NCBI GenBank assembly: GCA_945870425.1
Contig: CAMBSD010000007.1
Coordinates: 62,001 to 126,000, forward strand
DNA: 64,000 nucleotides
Source of the DNA: Chitinophaga pinensis
Lineage (GTDB): Bacteria; Bacteroidota; Bacteroidia; UKL13-3
Direction of reading: 5' to 3'
Both the position numbers and the translations under genes were made by a program. Shown in pieces: positions 56,034-64,000 of this stretch; positions within the stretch are counted from its first letter, which is position 1, and every line of letters begins with the position of its first letter. The notes below the pieces were generated by a model that did no database searches, was not told the origin of the DNA, and saw only the letters and a program-made list of their open reading frames with translations.

Positions 56034-56531
56034 TTATCTTTCTTTTTTAGCCAATACCACAGCACCTATCATGGCCGAAATAAAAAGGATGGATGAAATT
56101 TCAAATGGTAACAAATAATCTGTAAATAGGCTTTTACCTACTGTTTGAACAGTGCCTAAGCCCAAATCAGTAGGAGATACATATACTGGCAATTGTGATG
56201 TTCTCAATGATGCCAATAAAGTAAGCATTAGCAAACCACCTGTTACAATGGCAGCCACCTTTATCAAATTTGATTTATGGGGTTCACTTTCTTTATTAAG
56301 GTTCAATAACATCACCGTAAATAGCAACAATACCATGATGGCACCTGCATATACTATGATGTGCACAATGGCTAAAAACTGGGCATTTAACATTACATAA
56401 TGTCCAGCAATGCTAAAAAAACAAACTATCAGCGACAGTACACTGTAAATTGGATTTTTTGAAAAAACCACTACCAATGCACTGAAGATTGATAAGGCTG
56501 ATAAAAGATAAAATATAATTTCGCTTCCCAT
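56034..56531 (-). CDS. nuoJ: NADH-quinone oxidoreductase subunit J
   Basis: 'NPIYSVLSLIVCFFSIAGHYVMLNAQFLAIVHIIVYAGAIMVLLLFTVML'. Confidence 0.95.
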   Translation of the reverse strand: MGSEIIFYLLSALSIFSALVVVFSKNPIYSVLSLIVCFFSIAGHYVMLNAQFLAIVHIIVYAGAIMVLLLFTVMLLNLNKESEPHKSNLIKVAAIVTGGLLMLTLLASLRTSQLPVYVSPTDLGLGTVQTVGKSLFTDYLLPFEISSILFISAMIGAVVLAKKER

Positions 56532-56586
56532 TTATTCTCTTTAAAAAGTGTCGCAAGTATAAGATTTCAAGCTATAAAATAATAGG

Positions 56587-57126
56587 TTAATTGTTAACTA
56601 TTGAATAATGTTTTTTACGCTGACTTACATCTATTCTGTCGTCCATTTTCTCTACCAAAACATCTTTGCCATACACAAACTTACCTCTCGTAAACTCTGA
56701 TGCAACAATTCTGTCAGTCAAGTATATTGCATCTTTAGGACAAGCTTCTTCACACAAGCCACAATAGATACAACGCAACATATTTATTTCATATTTAGCC
56801 GCATATTTTTCTTCTCTGTATAAATGTTCTTCGCCTGCTTTGCGTTCAGCCGCATCCATGGTAATGGCCTCAGCAGGGCAAGACACTGCACATAGTCCAC
56901 AAGCAGTGCAATTCTCTCTGCCTTCAGCATCGCGTTTTAACACATGCTGCCCACGATACACAGGAGCAAACTCACGTTTTACTTCTGGGTATTTCAAAGT
57001 AGCTTTTTTCTTAAACAAATGCTTGATAGTAATAGACAATCCCGCAAAGATGGCAGGGAGATAAAGCCTTTCAGCCAAGGTCATCTCCTTTTGTACTACT
57101 TGTTGTGCTCTATTTGTTAATTGCAT
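56587..57126 (-). CDS. nuoI: NADH-quinone oxidoreductase subunit I
   Basis: Two 4Fe-4S motifs 'CTACGLCAVSCPAEAI' and 'CIYCGLCEEACPKDAI'. Confidence 0.95.
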   Translation of the reverse strand: MQLTNRAQQVVQKEMTLAERLYLPAIFAGLSITIKHLFKKKATLKYPEVKREFAPVYRGQHVLKRDAEGRENCTACGLCAVSCPAEAITMDAAERKAGEEHLYREEKYAAKYEINMLRCIYCGLCEEACPKDAIYLTDRIVASEFTRGKFVYGKDVLVEKMDDRIDVSQRKKHYSIVNN

Positions 57127-57195
57127 TTTTATAAATTATGAATTATAAATGTTGAATTATGAATTGAATTCAACAGTCAAACTTTACTTTAAACA

Positions 57196-58260
57196 TTAAT
57201 TTCTTATCCAGATTAAAACAGCTCCTGTTATAAGCATATTGATAATTGACAAAGGCATCAACCATTGCCATCCCAGTCTCATTAATTGATCATATCGGAA
57301 ACGCGGAATGGTCCAACGAATCCACATGAAGAAGAAAATGAAGAATATGATTTTACCAAACAAAACTGCTACACTTATTAAACTAACAATGTTAGCTGGC
57401 AATATTTCTTGAAGATAAGAGATACCAGGGAAATTATACCCACCAAAAAACAAACAAGAAATGACTGCAGCTGATATAAACATATTGATGTATTCGGCAA
57501 ATAAATATAAACCCAGTTTCATGGATGAATATTCTGTATGAAAACCACCAATCAATTCACTTTCTGATTCAGCTAAATCAAATGGTGTACGGTTACATTC
57601 AGCAAAAGCACAAATTAAGAATATTAGGAATGCTACTGGTTGATAAAACACATTCCAATTCATTCCAGAAATATTTATAAAGCCATAAAGCTTGCCTGTA
57701 CCTTGGTTTTCAACCATTGAATTAAGGCTTAAAGAACCATCATTCATCAATAGAATAGCTATTACACTCATGCCCATGGCCAACTCATAGCTAATCATTT
57801 GACTTGAAGCACGAATAGCACCCAACAAAGCAAATTTGTTATTTGAAGCCCATCCACCAATCATAATTCCGTAAACGCCCAAACTTACTACTCCTAAAAC
57901 ATAAAGAATACCAATATTAATATCCGCTACTTGAAGGTTATATTTTACACCACTAATTTCCAGAGGCAATCCCCAAGGAATAACTGCACTTGTCATCAAG
58001 GCCGTTACCATAAAAATACATGGACCTAGGATAAACAGCCACTTGTTGGAAACATTGGGAATAATTTCTTCTTTCAAAAACATTTTCACCCCGTCAGCAA
58101 TAGGCTGCAATATTCCGAAAGGACCTGCTCTATCAGGACCAATCCTATCTTGCAAGAAAGCAGCAATTTTTCTTTCACCATAAGTTGAGTAAGCCGCAAT
58201 ACCAAGACTTATCAAAAATATGATAAGGATGAGCAAAGTCTTAAATATTATCAGTGTCAT
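57196..58260 (-). CDS. nuoH: NADH-quinone oxidoreductase subunit H
   Basis: 'ERKIAAFLQDRIGPDRAGPFGILQPIADGVKMFLKE', 'ECNRTPFDLAESESELIGGFHTEYSSM'. Confidence 0.96.
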   Translation of the reverse strand: MTLIIFKTLLILIIFLISLGIAAYSTYGERKIAAFLQDRIGPDRAGPFGILQPIADGVKMFLKEEIIPNVSNKWLFILGPCIFMVTALMTSAVIPWGLPLEISGVKYNLQVADINIGILYVLGVVSLGVYGIMIGGWASNNKFALLGAIRASSQMISYELAMGMSVIAILLMNDGSLSLNSMVENQGTGKLYGFINISGMNWNVFYQPVAFLIFLICAFAECNRTPFDLAESESELIGGFHTEYSSMKLGLYLFAEYINMFISAAVISCLFFGGYNFPGISYLQEILPANIVSLISVAVLFGKIIFFIFFFMWIRWTIPRFRYDQLMRLGWQWLMPLSIINMLITGAVLIWIRN

Positions 58261-59240
58261 TAGTTTGCTTTCTCCTCAATTGATAAAGGTTTAACAACAT
58301 TTAATTTAAATTCAGTTGGTTTAACAAATACCTCGTAATGATTGGCAGAAATAACCGAATGGTGATTAATTGGAGCAGGTTTTTCAACTGTCCAATCACT
58401 TGTTTTTTTCTTATCAAAGCGGCAAGTGTTACAAATAAATTCCTCTACTTCGCCCCACTGGTCTTTTCGACCTGTAACCCTTAATACTTCTTCGCCTTTA
58501 AACCATAAATTTACTTTACCAGTGCATTTATCACAATCTCTATGCGCTTGCATAGGTTTTGTAAACCATACGCGGCTTTTAAATCTGAAAGTCTTATCGG
58601 TTAAAGCACCTACAGGACAAACATCAATTACGTTTCCGCTAAAATCGTTTTCAACTACATTTTCAATATAGGTAGAAATCTCACTTGCTTCTCCCCTATT
58701 TAAAACGCCATGTATGCGTTTATCAGTAATTTGATCAGCCACTTTAACACAACGGTAACAAAGGATACAACGCGTCATGTGTAATTGGATTTTAGAACCG
58801 ATATCTATTTTGTTAAATGTTCTACGTTCAAAATCTGTGCGGGTTTTAGCTGTACCATTTTCATAAGACAAGTCTTGAAGATGACACTCCCCTGCTTGGT
58901 CACAAATAGGGCAATCCAATGGATGGTTTAACAATAAAAATTCAACCACGCCTTTACGAGCTTCCACCACTTTAGCACTAGATTTATTTCCCACTTCCAT
59001 ACCATCCATGATGGTGGTGCGGCAGCTAGGAACCAATTTAGGCATAGGCCTTGGATCTTTCTCTGAGCCTTTGGTAACCTCTACCAAGCAAGTACGGCAA
59101 TAGCCTCCGCTGGTTTTCAGTTTGCTATGATAGCACATAGCTGGTGGCGCCACCTCTGGACCAATTAAGCGGGCAGCCTGCAAAATAGTAGTTCCCTCAG
59201 GTACTTCAATTTCTATTCCGTCTATTGTTACTTTTGCCAT
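58260..59240 (-). CDS. nuoG: NADH-quinone oxidoreductase subunit G, short form (Fe-S domains only)
   Basis: 2Fe-2S ferredoxin-like N-terminus, 'CPICDQAGECHLQDLSYENG', 'CILCYRCVKVADQI'; only 326 aa. Confidence 0.9.
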   Translation of the reverse strand: MAKVTIDGIEIEVPEGTTILQAARLIGPEVAPPAMCYHSKLKTSGGYCRTCLVEVTKGSEKDPRPMPKLVPSCRTTIMDGMEVGNKSSAKVVEARKGVVEFLLLNHPLDCPICDQAGECHLQDLSYENGTAKTRTDFERRTFNKIDIGSKIQLHMTRCILCYRCVKVADQITDKRIHGVLNRGEASEISTYIENVVENDFSGNVIDVCPVGALTDKTFRFKSRVWFTKPMQAHRDCDKCTGKVNLWFKGEEVLRVTGRKDQWGEVEEFICNTCRFDKKKTSDWTVEKPAPINHHSVISANHYEVFVKPTEFKLNVVKPLSIEEKAN

Positions 59241-59253
59241 TTATATTTCTTTT

Positions 59254-59341
59254 TTAGCCACAGATTACTCAGATTTCACTGAGGAATTCATGGCTTTATT
59301 TATTTATCTATTTCTATGCCATCAGTGTAATCTGTGGCTAA
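59254..59341. repeat. Inverted repeat TTAGCCACAGATTAC...GTAATCTGTGGCTAA
   Basis: 15-bp perfect arms 58 bp apart in the nuoF-nuoG gap; the right arm contains the nuoF stop codon. Confidence 0.9.
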
Positions 59342-60672
59342 ACTAATTGTGTATTGTAATAATGCTTCACTTCTTTTATAGATGCTGGATTTTTTACATA
59401 CTCTTCAAATTCTAATCTAAAATGTCTGATGGCACTTGCCACAGGCCAAGCTGCTGCATCTCCCAATGGGCAAATGGTATTACCTTCGATTTTACTTTGA
59501 ATTTCCCACAGCAAATCTACATCGGCCAAAGTACCATGTCCGTGTAAAACCTTGTGTAATATTTTTTCCATCCAAGCGGTTCCTTCACGACAAGGGCTGC
59601 ATTGTCCGCAGCTTTCATGGTGATAGAAACGAGCAAAGGTGTGCAGGTTTTGAACGATACTAGTTGTTTCGTCCATCACAATAAATCCGCCTGAACCCAA
59701 CATGGTACCCGTTGCAAATCCACCATCTGATAGGCTTTCATAGCTCATCAAACGATTTTCGCCATTGGCAGTTTTCAATATCAAATCAGCAGGAAGAATA
59801 GGAACAGAAGAACCTCCAGCGACAACCGCTTTTAGCTTTTTACCATTCAATATCCCTCCACAATACTCATCACTGTAAATAAAATCTTCAACAGTAATTC
59901 CCATTTCAATTTCATACACACCAGGTTTATTGATATGTCCTGATGCTGAAATTAATTTGGTTCCTGTTGACCTTCCAATACCTACAGCGGCATAAGCATC
60001 ACCACCATCATTCACAATTGGAACCACTGCAGCAATGGTTTCAACATTGTTTACCACAGTAGGACATTCCCACAAACCCTTGATAGCAGGGAAAGGAGGC
60101 TTGATACGAGGATTACCACGTTTGCCTTCTAAACTTTCAAGTAAGGCTGTTTCTTCTCCACAGATATAAGCACCTGCACCGACATGAACATATAAGTCCA
60201 AATCGTAGCCTGAGCCTAAAATATTTTTACCTAACCATCCATTAGCATAAGCCTCTTCAATGGCTTTTTCCAAAATATTTACAATGTAGAAATACTCTCC
60301 ACGAATGTATATATATGAGGTATGAGCACCTAAAGCAAAACTTGAAGTAATCATTCCTTCTATTAAAAGATGAGGAATTTTTTCCATCAAATAACGGTCT
60401 TTGAATGTTCCTGGCTCGCTTTCATCAGCATTGCAAACAAGGTATCTGCTAACGCCTTCAGGTTTGGCCAAAAAACTCCATTTCATACCCGTTGGAAAAC
60501 CCGCACCACCTCTACCACGAAGTCCTGATTTTTTAACTTCTTCAACGATGGCTTCGGGTGTCATGGTTTTCACAGCTTTTTCAACTGAAGCATATCCTCC
60601 TGTTCTACGGTATGTATCATACCCTTGAATACCTGGTTCATCTATATGTTTTAAAAGGATTTTACGTCCCAT
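59338..60672 (-). CDS. nuoF: NADH-quinone oxidoreductase subunit F
   Basis: 'GLRGRGGAGFPTGMKWSF', 'GAGAYICGEETALLESLEGKRGNPRIKPPFPA', 'ESCGQCSPCREGTAWM'. Confidence 0.97.
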   Translation of the reverse strand: MGRKILLKHIDEPGIQGYDTYRRTGGYASVEKAVKTMTPEAIVEEVKKSGLRGRGGAGFPTGMKWSFLAKPEGVSRYLVCNADESEPGTFKDRYLMEKIPHLLIEGMITSSFALGAHTSYIYIRGEYFYIVNILEKAIEEAYANGWLGKNILGSGYDLDLYVHVGAGAYICGEETALLESLEGKRGNPRIKPPFPAIKGLWECPTVVNNVETIAAVVPIVNDGGDAYAAVGIGRSTGTKLISASGHINKPGVYEIEMGITVEDFIYSDEYCGGILNGKKLKAVVAGGSSVPILPADLILKTANGENRLMSYESLSDGGFATGTMLGSGGFIVMDETTSIVQNLHTFARFYHHESCGQCSPCREGTAWMEKILHKVLHGHGTLADVDLLWEIQSKIEGNTICPLGDAAAWPVASAIRHFRLEFEEYVKNPASIKEVKHYYNTQLV

Positions 60673-60674
60673 TA

Positions 60675-61220
60675 TTAATTTTTTCTAAAGGTTGAATTAT
60701 CTAAATATTTACTATGCTCAGTGGATTTCGACCATTCCTCGATAAGTGAATCTACTTTATCAAGTGTTAGGTTTTCATGAAACTGCTTACCAATTTGAAG
60801 CATAGGCGCAGTACCACAGCTACCAAGGCATTCCACCGTTTTTAATGTAAACTTACCATCAGGAGTTGTTTCACCATCTTTGATGTTTAGTTTCTTTTCA
60901 ATGTGCTCTACTACATCATTTGCCCCTCTCAACCAACAACTGCTTGTTCGACAAACTTCAATTAAGCATTTACCAACTGGTTTCAAGTTGAACATACTAT
61001 AAAATGAAGCAACTTCATATGCTTCAATCGGTTGAATTTTTAATAAAGAAGCTACATAATCCATAACAGGCGCACTTAACCAACCATCAAATTCAGCTTG
61101 TGCAATATGCAAAGTAGGAATCAATGCGGCTTTTTGTTTGCCTTCAGGGTATCGTCTAATCAAGCGTTGAACAAGTTCATACGCTTCAGGACTAAATGCT
61201 ATTTTTTGTACTTCACTCAT
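60675..61220 (-). CDS. nuoE: NADH-quinone oxidoreductase subunit E
   Basis: 'VASFYSMFNLKPVGKCLIEVCRTSSCWLRG', 'VECLGSCGTAPMLQI'. Confidence 0.95.
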   Translation of the reverse strand: MSEVQKIAFSPEAYELVQRLIRRYPEGKQKAALIPTLHIAQAEFDGWLSAPVMDYVASLLKIQPIEAYEVASFYSMFNLKPVGKCLIEVCRTSSCWLRGANDVVEHIEKKLNIKDGETTPDGKFTLKTVECLGSCGTAPMLQIGKQFHENLTLDKVDSLIEEWSKSTEHSKYLDNSTFRKN

Positions 61221-61288
61221 TTTAATAATTTTAAATTTTGAATGCTGAATTTTGAATATTTCGATTCAACATTTTTAATTCAATGATC

Positions 61289-62494
61289 CTATGCATCCAA
61301 TTCACCTGCGATTACATTCATACTGCTCATGGCCACGATGGCATCACTTATAGTTGATCCTTTAATCATTTCAGGATACGCTTGGTAGTAAATAAAACAT
61401 GGTCTGCGGAAATGCAAACGGTATGCAGATCTACTGCCATCGCTAACCAAGTAGAAACCTAATTCGCCATTGCCTCCTTCAACTGAATGGTAAACCTCTC
61501 CTTTCGGAACATCAGCTTCTCCCATCACAATTTTGAAATGCCAAATAAGTGCTTCCATATTGTTATATACCTCTTCTTTTGGAGGTAAGAAAAATTCCGG
61601 TACTTCGGCAAAATGCTTTCCTTCTGGTAGGTTTTCAAAAGCTTGCTTGATAATTTTCATACTCTCAAGCATCTCTTGTTGACGCACCATAAAGCGATCA
61701 AAAGTATCTCCTTGTTTTCCGATAGGAATGGTAAAATCAAAATCTTGATATGAACAATAAGGATTCATTACCCTAACATCATAATCAACACCCGTTGCAC
61801 GAAGATTTGGTCCTGTAAATCCATAATTTAAAGCTCTTTCGGCTGAAATAGGACCCGCACCAACTGTTCTATCAATGAATATTCTATTTCTTTCTAATAG
61901 GTTGCTGAACTCTCCAAATACCTTTGGAAATTCAACCAGGAATTCTTTAATTAATTTAACAGTCTCATTAGAAAAATCTCTCTCCAATCCACCTATACGA
62001 CCAATGTTGGTTGTTAAGCGTGCTCCACAAATACTTTCGAAAATGTCATAGATACGTTCACGTAATTGAAACACATAAGTAAAGCCTGTTAACGCCCCAA
62101 TATCAACACCTACCACCGAATTACAAACCAAATGATCGGCAATACGCGCCAATTCCATGATGATAACACGCAAGTAATCAACTCTTTTTGGCGTTTGCAC
62201 GCCAAGAAGTTTCTCCACTGTCATATGCCATCCCATATTATTTATAGGTGATGAGCAATAATTAAGTCTATCTGTAAGAGGTGTAACTTGGTAATAAGGC
62301 CTGTGTTCAGCAATTTTCTCAAATGCACGATGTATATACCCAACAGTTTGTTCAGCATTTACAATAATCTCTCCATCCATTGTGAGGATATTTTGAAAAA
62401 TACCATGCGTGGCAGGATGCGTAGGTCCTAAATTTAAAGTAGTATATTCTTTAGCTTCAGGATTATTTGCTAAGTCTAATTCGTTGTTTTGCAT
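61289..62494 (-). CDS. nuoD: NADH-quinone oxidoreductase subunit D
   Basis: 'NLGPTHPATHGIFQNILTMDGEII', 'EGGNGELGFYLVSDGSRSAYRLHFRRPCF'. Confidence 0.97.
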   Translation of the reverse strand: MQNNELDLANNPEAKEYTTLNLGPTHPATHGIFQNILTMDGEIIVNAEQTVGYIHRAFEKIAEHRPYYQVTPLTDRLNYCSSPINNMGWHMTVEKLLGVQTPKRVDYLRVIIMELARIADHLVCNSVVGVDIGALTGFTYVFQLRERIYDIFESICGARLTTNIGRIGGLERDFSNETVKLIKEFLVEFPKVFGEFSNLLERNRIFIDRTVGAGPISAERALNYGFTGPNLRATGVDYDVRVMNPYCSYQDFDFTIPIGKQGDTFDRFMVRQQEMLESMKIIKQAFENLPEGKHFAEVPEFFLPPKEEVYNNMEALIWHFKIVMGEADVPKGEVYHSVEGGNGELGFYLVSDGSRSAYRLHFRRPCFIYYQAYPEMIKGSTISDAIVAMSSMNVIAGELDA

Positions 62495-62500
62495 AATAAT

Positions 62501-63007
62501 TTATCTGCCAAAATAAGTATCGTCTTTGTCTGTTCGGGTTTGGTCTTCTAAAGGATATTCCTTTCTTAAAGGGAAATAATCCATTTCATCAACGTTTAAT
62601 ATCCTTCTCAAATCAGGATGACCAGTGAAATGGATGCCATAAAAATCAAAAGTCTCACGCTCTTGCCAATTTGCAGAAGCAAAAACACTCGAAACTGAAT
62701 CAATTTCAGGAGCGTTATTCGGCATAAAACATTTAATACGTAGTCGTAAATTGTTTTGCAAACTATGCAGGTGATAAATGACACCGAGTTCTTTGCCCGC
62801 ATTATCTGGATAATGTATACCACAAACATCCGTTAAAAACTGCATTTGCAATTGGTTGTGGTTATATAAATAATTCAATAAATCAACAATCTTATTTTTG
62901 TTGAATTCAATGGTAAGCATACCATAAGGCTCATCTGCCGAAATGATGTCAGACTCAAATTTTTCTTGAAGCTGTTGTAAAAGGTATCCGTTATTAATAT
63001 CAGCCAT
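62501..63007 (-). CDS. nuoC: NADH-quinone oxidoreductase subunit C
   Basis: 'ERETFDFYGIHFTGHPDLRRILNVDEMDYFPLRKEYPLED'. Confidence 0.95.
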   Translation of the reverse strand: MADINNGYLLQQLQEKFESDIISADEPYGMLTIEFNKNKIVDLLNYLYNHNQLQMQFLTDVCGIHYPDNAGKELGVIYHLHSLQNNLRLRIKCFMPNNAPEIDSVSSVFASANWQERETFDFYGIHFTGHPDLRRILNVDEMDYFPLRKEYPLEDQTRTDKDDTYFGR

Positions 63008-63549
63008 TATTCTATTCCGTAACTTGCCATTAATGCTTTGTATTCAGGAGAAGTTCTTCTACGAAGTGATTCCGTTTTTACCAATTCTTGTATTTTCATT
63101 ACACCATCAATGATTTGTTCTGGACGCGGGGGACAACCCGGAACATATACATCCACAGGAATAACCTTATCAACGCCTTGTAATACTGAGTATGTGTCAA
63201 AAATACCACCTGATGAAGCACAAGCCCCTACCGCAATAACCCAACGTGGTTCTGCCATTTGAAGGTATACTTGTCTGAGAACAGGACCCATTTTTTTAGC
63301 TATGGTTCCCATTACCATCAACAAATCAGCTTGGCGTGGCGAGAAGCTAATACGCTCTGAACCAAAACGAGCTAAGTCGTAATTAGATGCCATGGTAGCC
63401 ATAAACTCAATACCGCAGCATGAGGTAGCAAATGGCAATGGCCAAATTGAATTGGCTCTAGCTAATCCAATGGCTTCTTCAACCTTGGTAGCAAAAAATC
63501 CTTGCCCTTCTAGTCCTGCTGGTGGTGGTGTTATTTGAATATTACTCAT
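63007..63549 (-). CDS. nuoB: NADH-quinone oxidoreductase subunit B
   Basis: '[12 protein letters not shown]', '[44 protein letters not shown]', '[14 protein letters not shown]'. Confidence 0.97.
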   Translation of the reverse strand: MSNIQITPPPAGLEGQGFFATKVEEAIGLARANSIWPLPFATSCCGIEFMATMASNYDLARFGSERISFSPRQADLLMVMGTIAKKMGPVLRQVYLQMAEPRWVIAVGACASSGGIFDTYSVLQGVDKVIPVDVYVPGCPPRPEQIIDGVMKIQELVKTESLRRRTSPEYKALMASYGIE

Positions 63550-63625
63550 TTTTAAATTAAGAATTTAAAATTAGGAATTAGGAATTGTTTTTTTGAAATT
63601 CTAATTCTTAATTCATAACTAACTA

Positions 63626-63988
63626 TTATTCCCACTTAAGGGCACCTTTTTTTAATATGTAAACAAAACCTAATAGAAGTGTGCTAACAAATAGCAACAT
63701 CTCAATAAATCCTGTTGAACCTAATGCTTTGAAATTTACAGCCCATGGATACATGAAAATCACCTCCACATCAAACAACACAAATAAAATAGCTGTTAAA
63801 AAATAACGAATGGAAAAAGGCATACGCGCATTTCCTTCTGACTCTATACCACATTCAAATACGGCCAATTTATCTTTGGTTTGACGCTTAGGACCAACGT
63901 TGTGTGTCACTACCATGGTTGTTACAATGAATCCCACTGCAACAATAAATTGGATGAAAATGGCTAAATAATCTACAGATGTATTCAT
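63626..63988 (-). CDS. nuoA: NADH-quinone oxidoreductase subunit A
   Basis: 'KLAVFECGIESEGNARMPFSIRYFLTAILFVLFDVEVIFMYPWAV'. Confidence 0.96.
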   Translation of the reverse strand: MNTSVDYLAIFIQFIVAVGFIVTTMVVTHNVGPKRQTKDKLAVFECGIESEGNARMPFSIRYFLTAILFVLFDVEVIFMYPWAVNFKALGSTGFIEMLLFVSTLLLGFVYILKKGALKWE

Positions 63989-64000
63989 TCTTTTATCTTT

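Overview
The window is a ~64 kb chromosomal segment from a Bacteroidota bacterium. Support for this includes a T9SS C-terminal sorting domain, a carboxypeptidase-regulatory-like TonB receptor, DUF4290/DUF4199 proteins, and promoters of the TTTG/TTG-N19-TAnnTTTG type. Most of it is housekeeping: sppA, a U32 peptidase, a TonB receptor, an HldE1-type heptose kinase, an aminotransferase, uvrC, pcm, surface-glycan genes, tRNA-Lys(TTT), radical SAM, an MacAB/Lol-like ABC exporter, LysM, SAM hydrolase, PhoH, a PLD-family synthase, a topoisomerase IV A-like subunit and uvrA. A complete 14-gene complex I operon (nuoA-N, minus strand) fills 50.7-64 kb. Accessory signal is concentrated in three places. 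(1) At 7.9-8.6 kb there is a decayed REP-associated tyrosine transposase (RAYT), bounded by inverted ~50 bp two-hairpin repeats with a compensatory base-pair change; a probable solo copy lies at ~11.05 kb. (2) At 40.5-50.7 kb there are three separate toxin-antitoxin-like modules, each interrupted by a frameshift or stop, mixed with hairpin repeats and a 56-bp direct repeat (55/56 identical). (3) Interspersed repeats sit inside nuo operon gaps, one of which supplies the nuoF stop codon. No CRISPR array, prophage, intact IS element or convincing defence system was seen. I do not claim a new functional system. The best leads are the RAYT/REP relic and the TA/repeat graveyard. All family names come from reading motifs in the translations; no database search was run.
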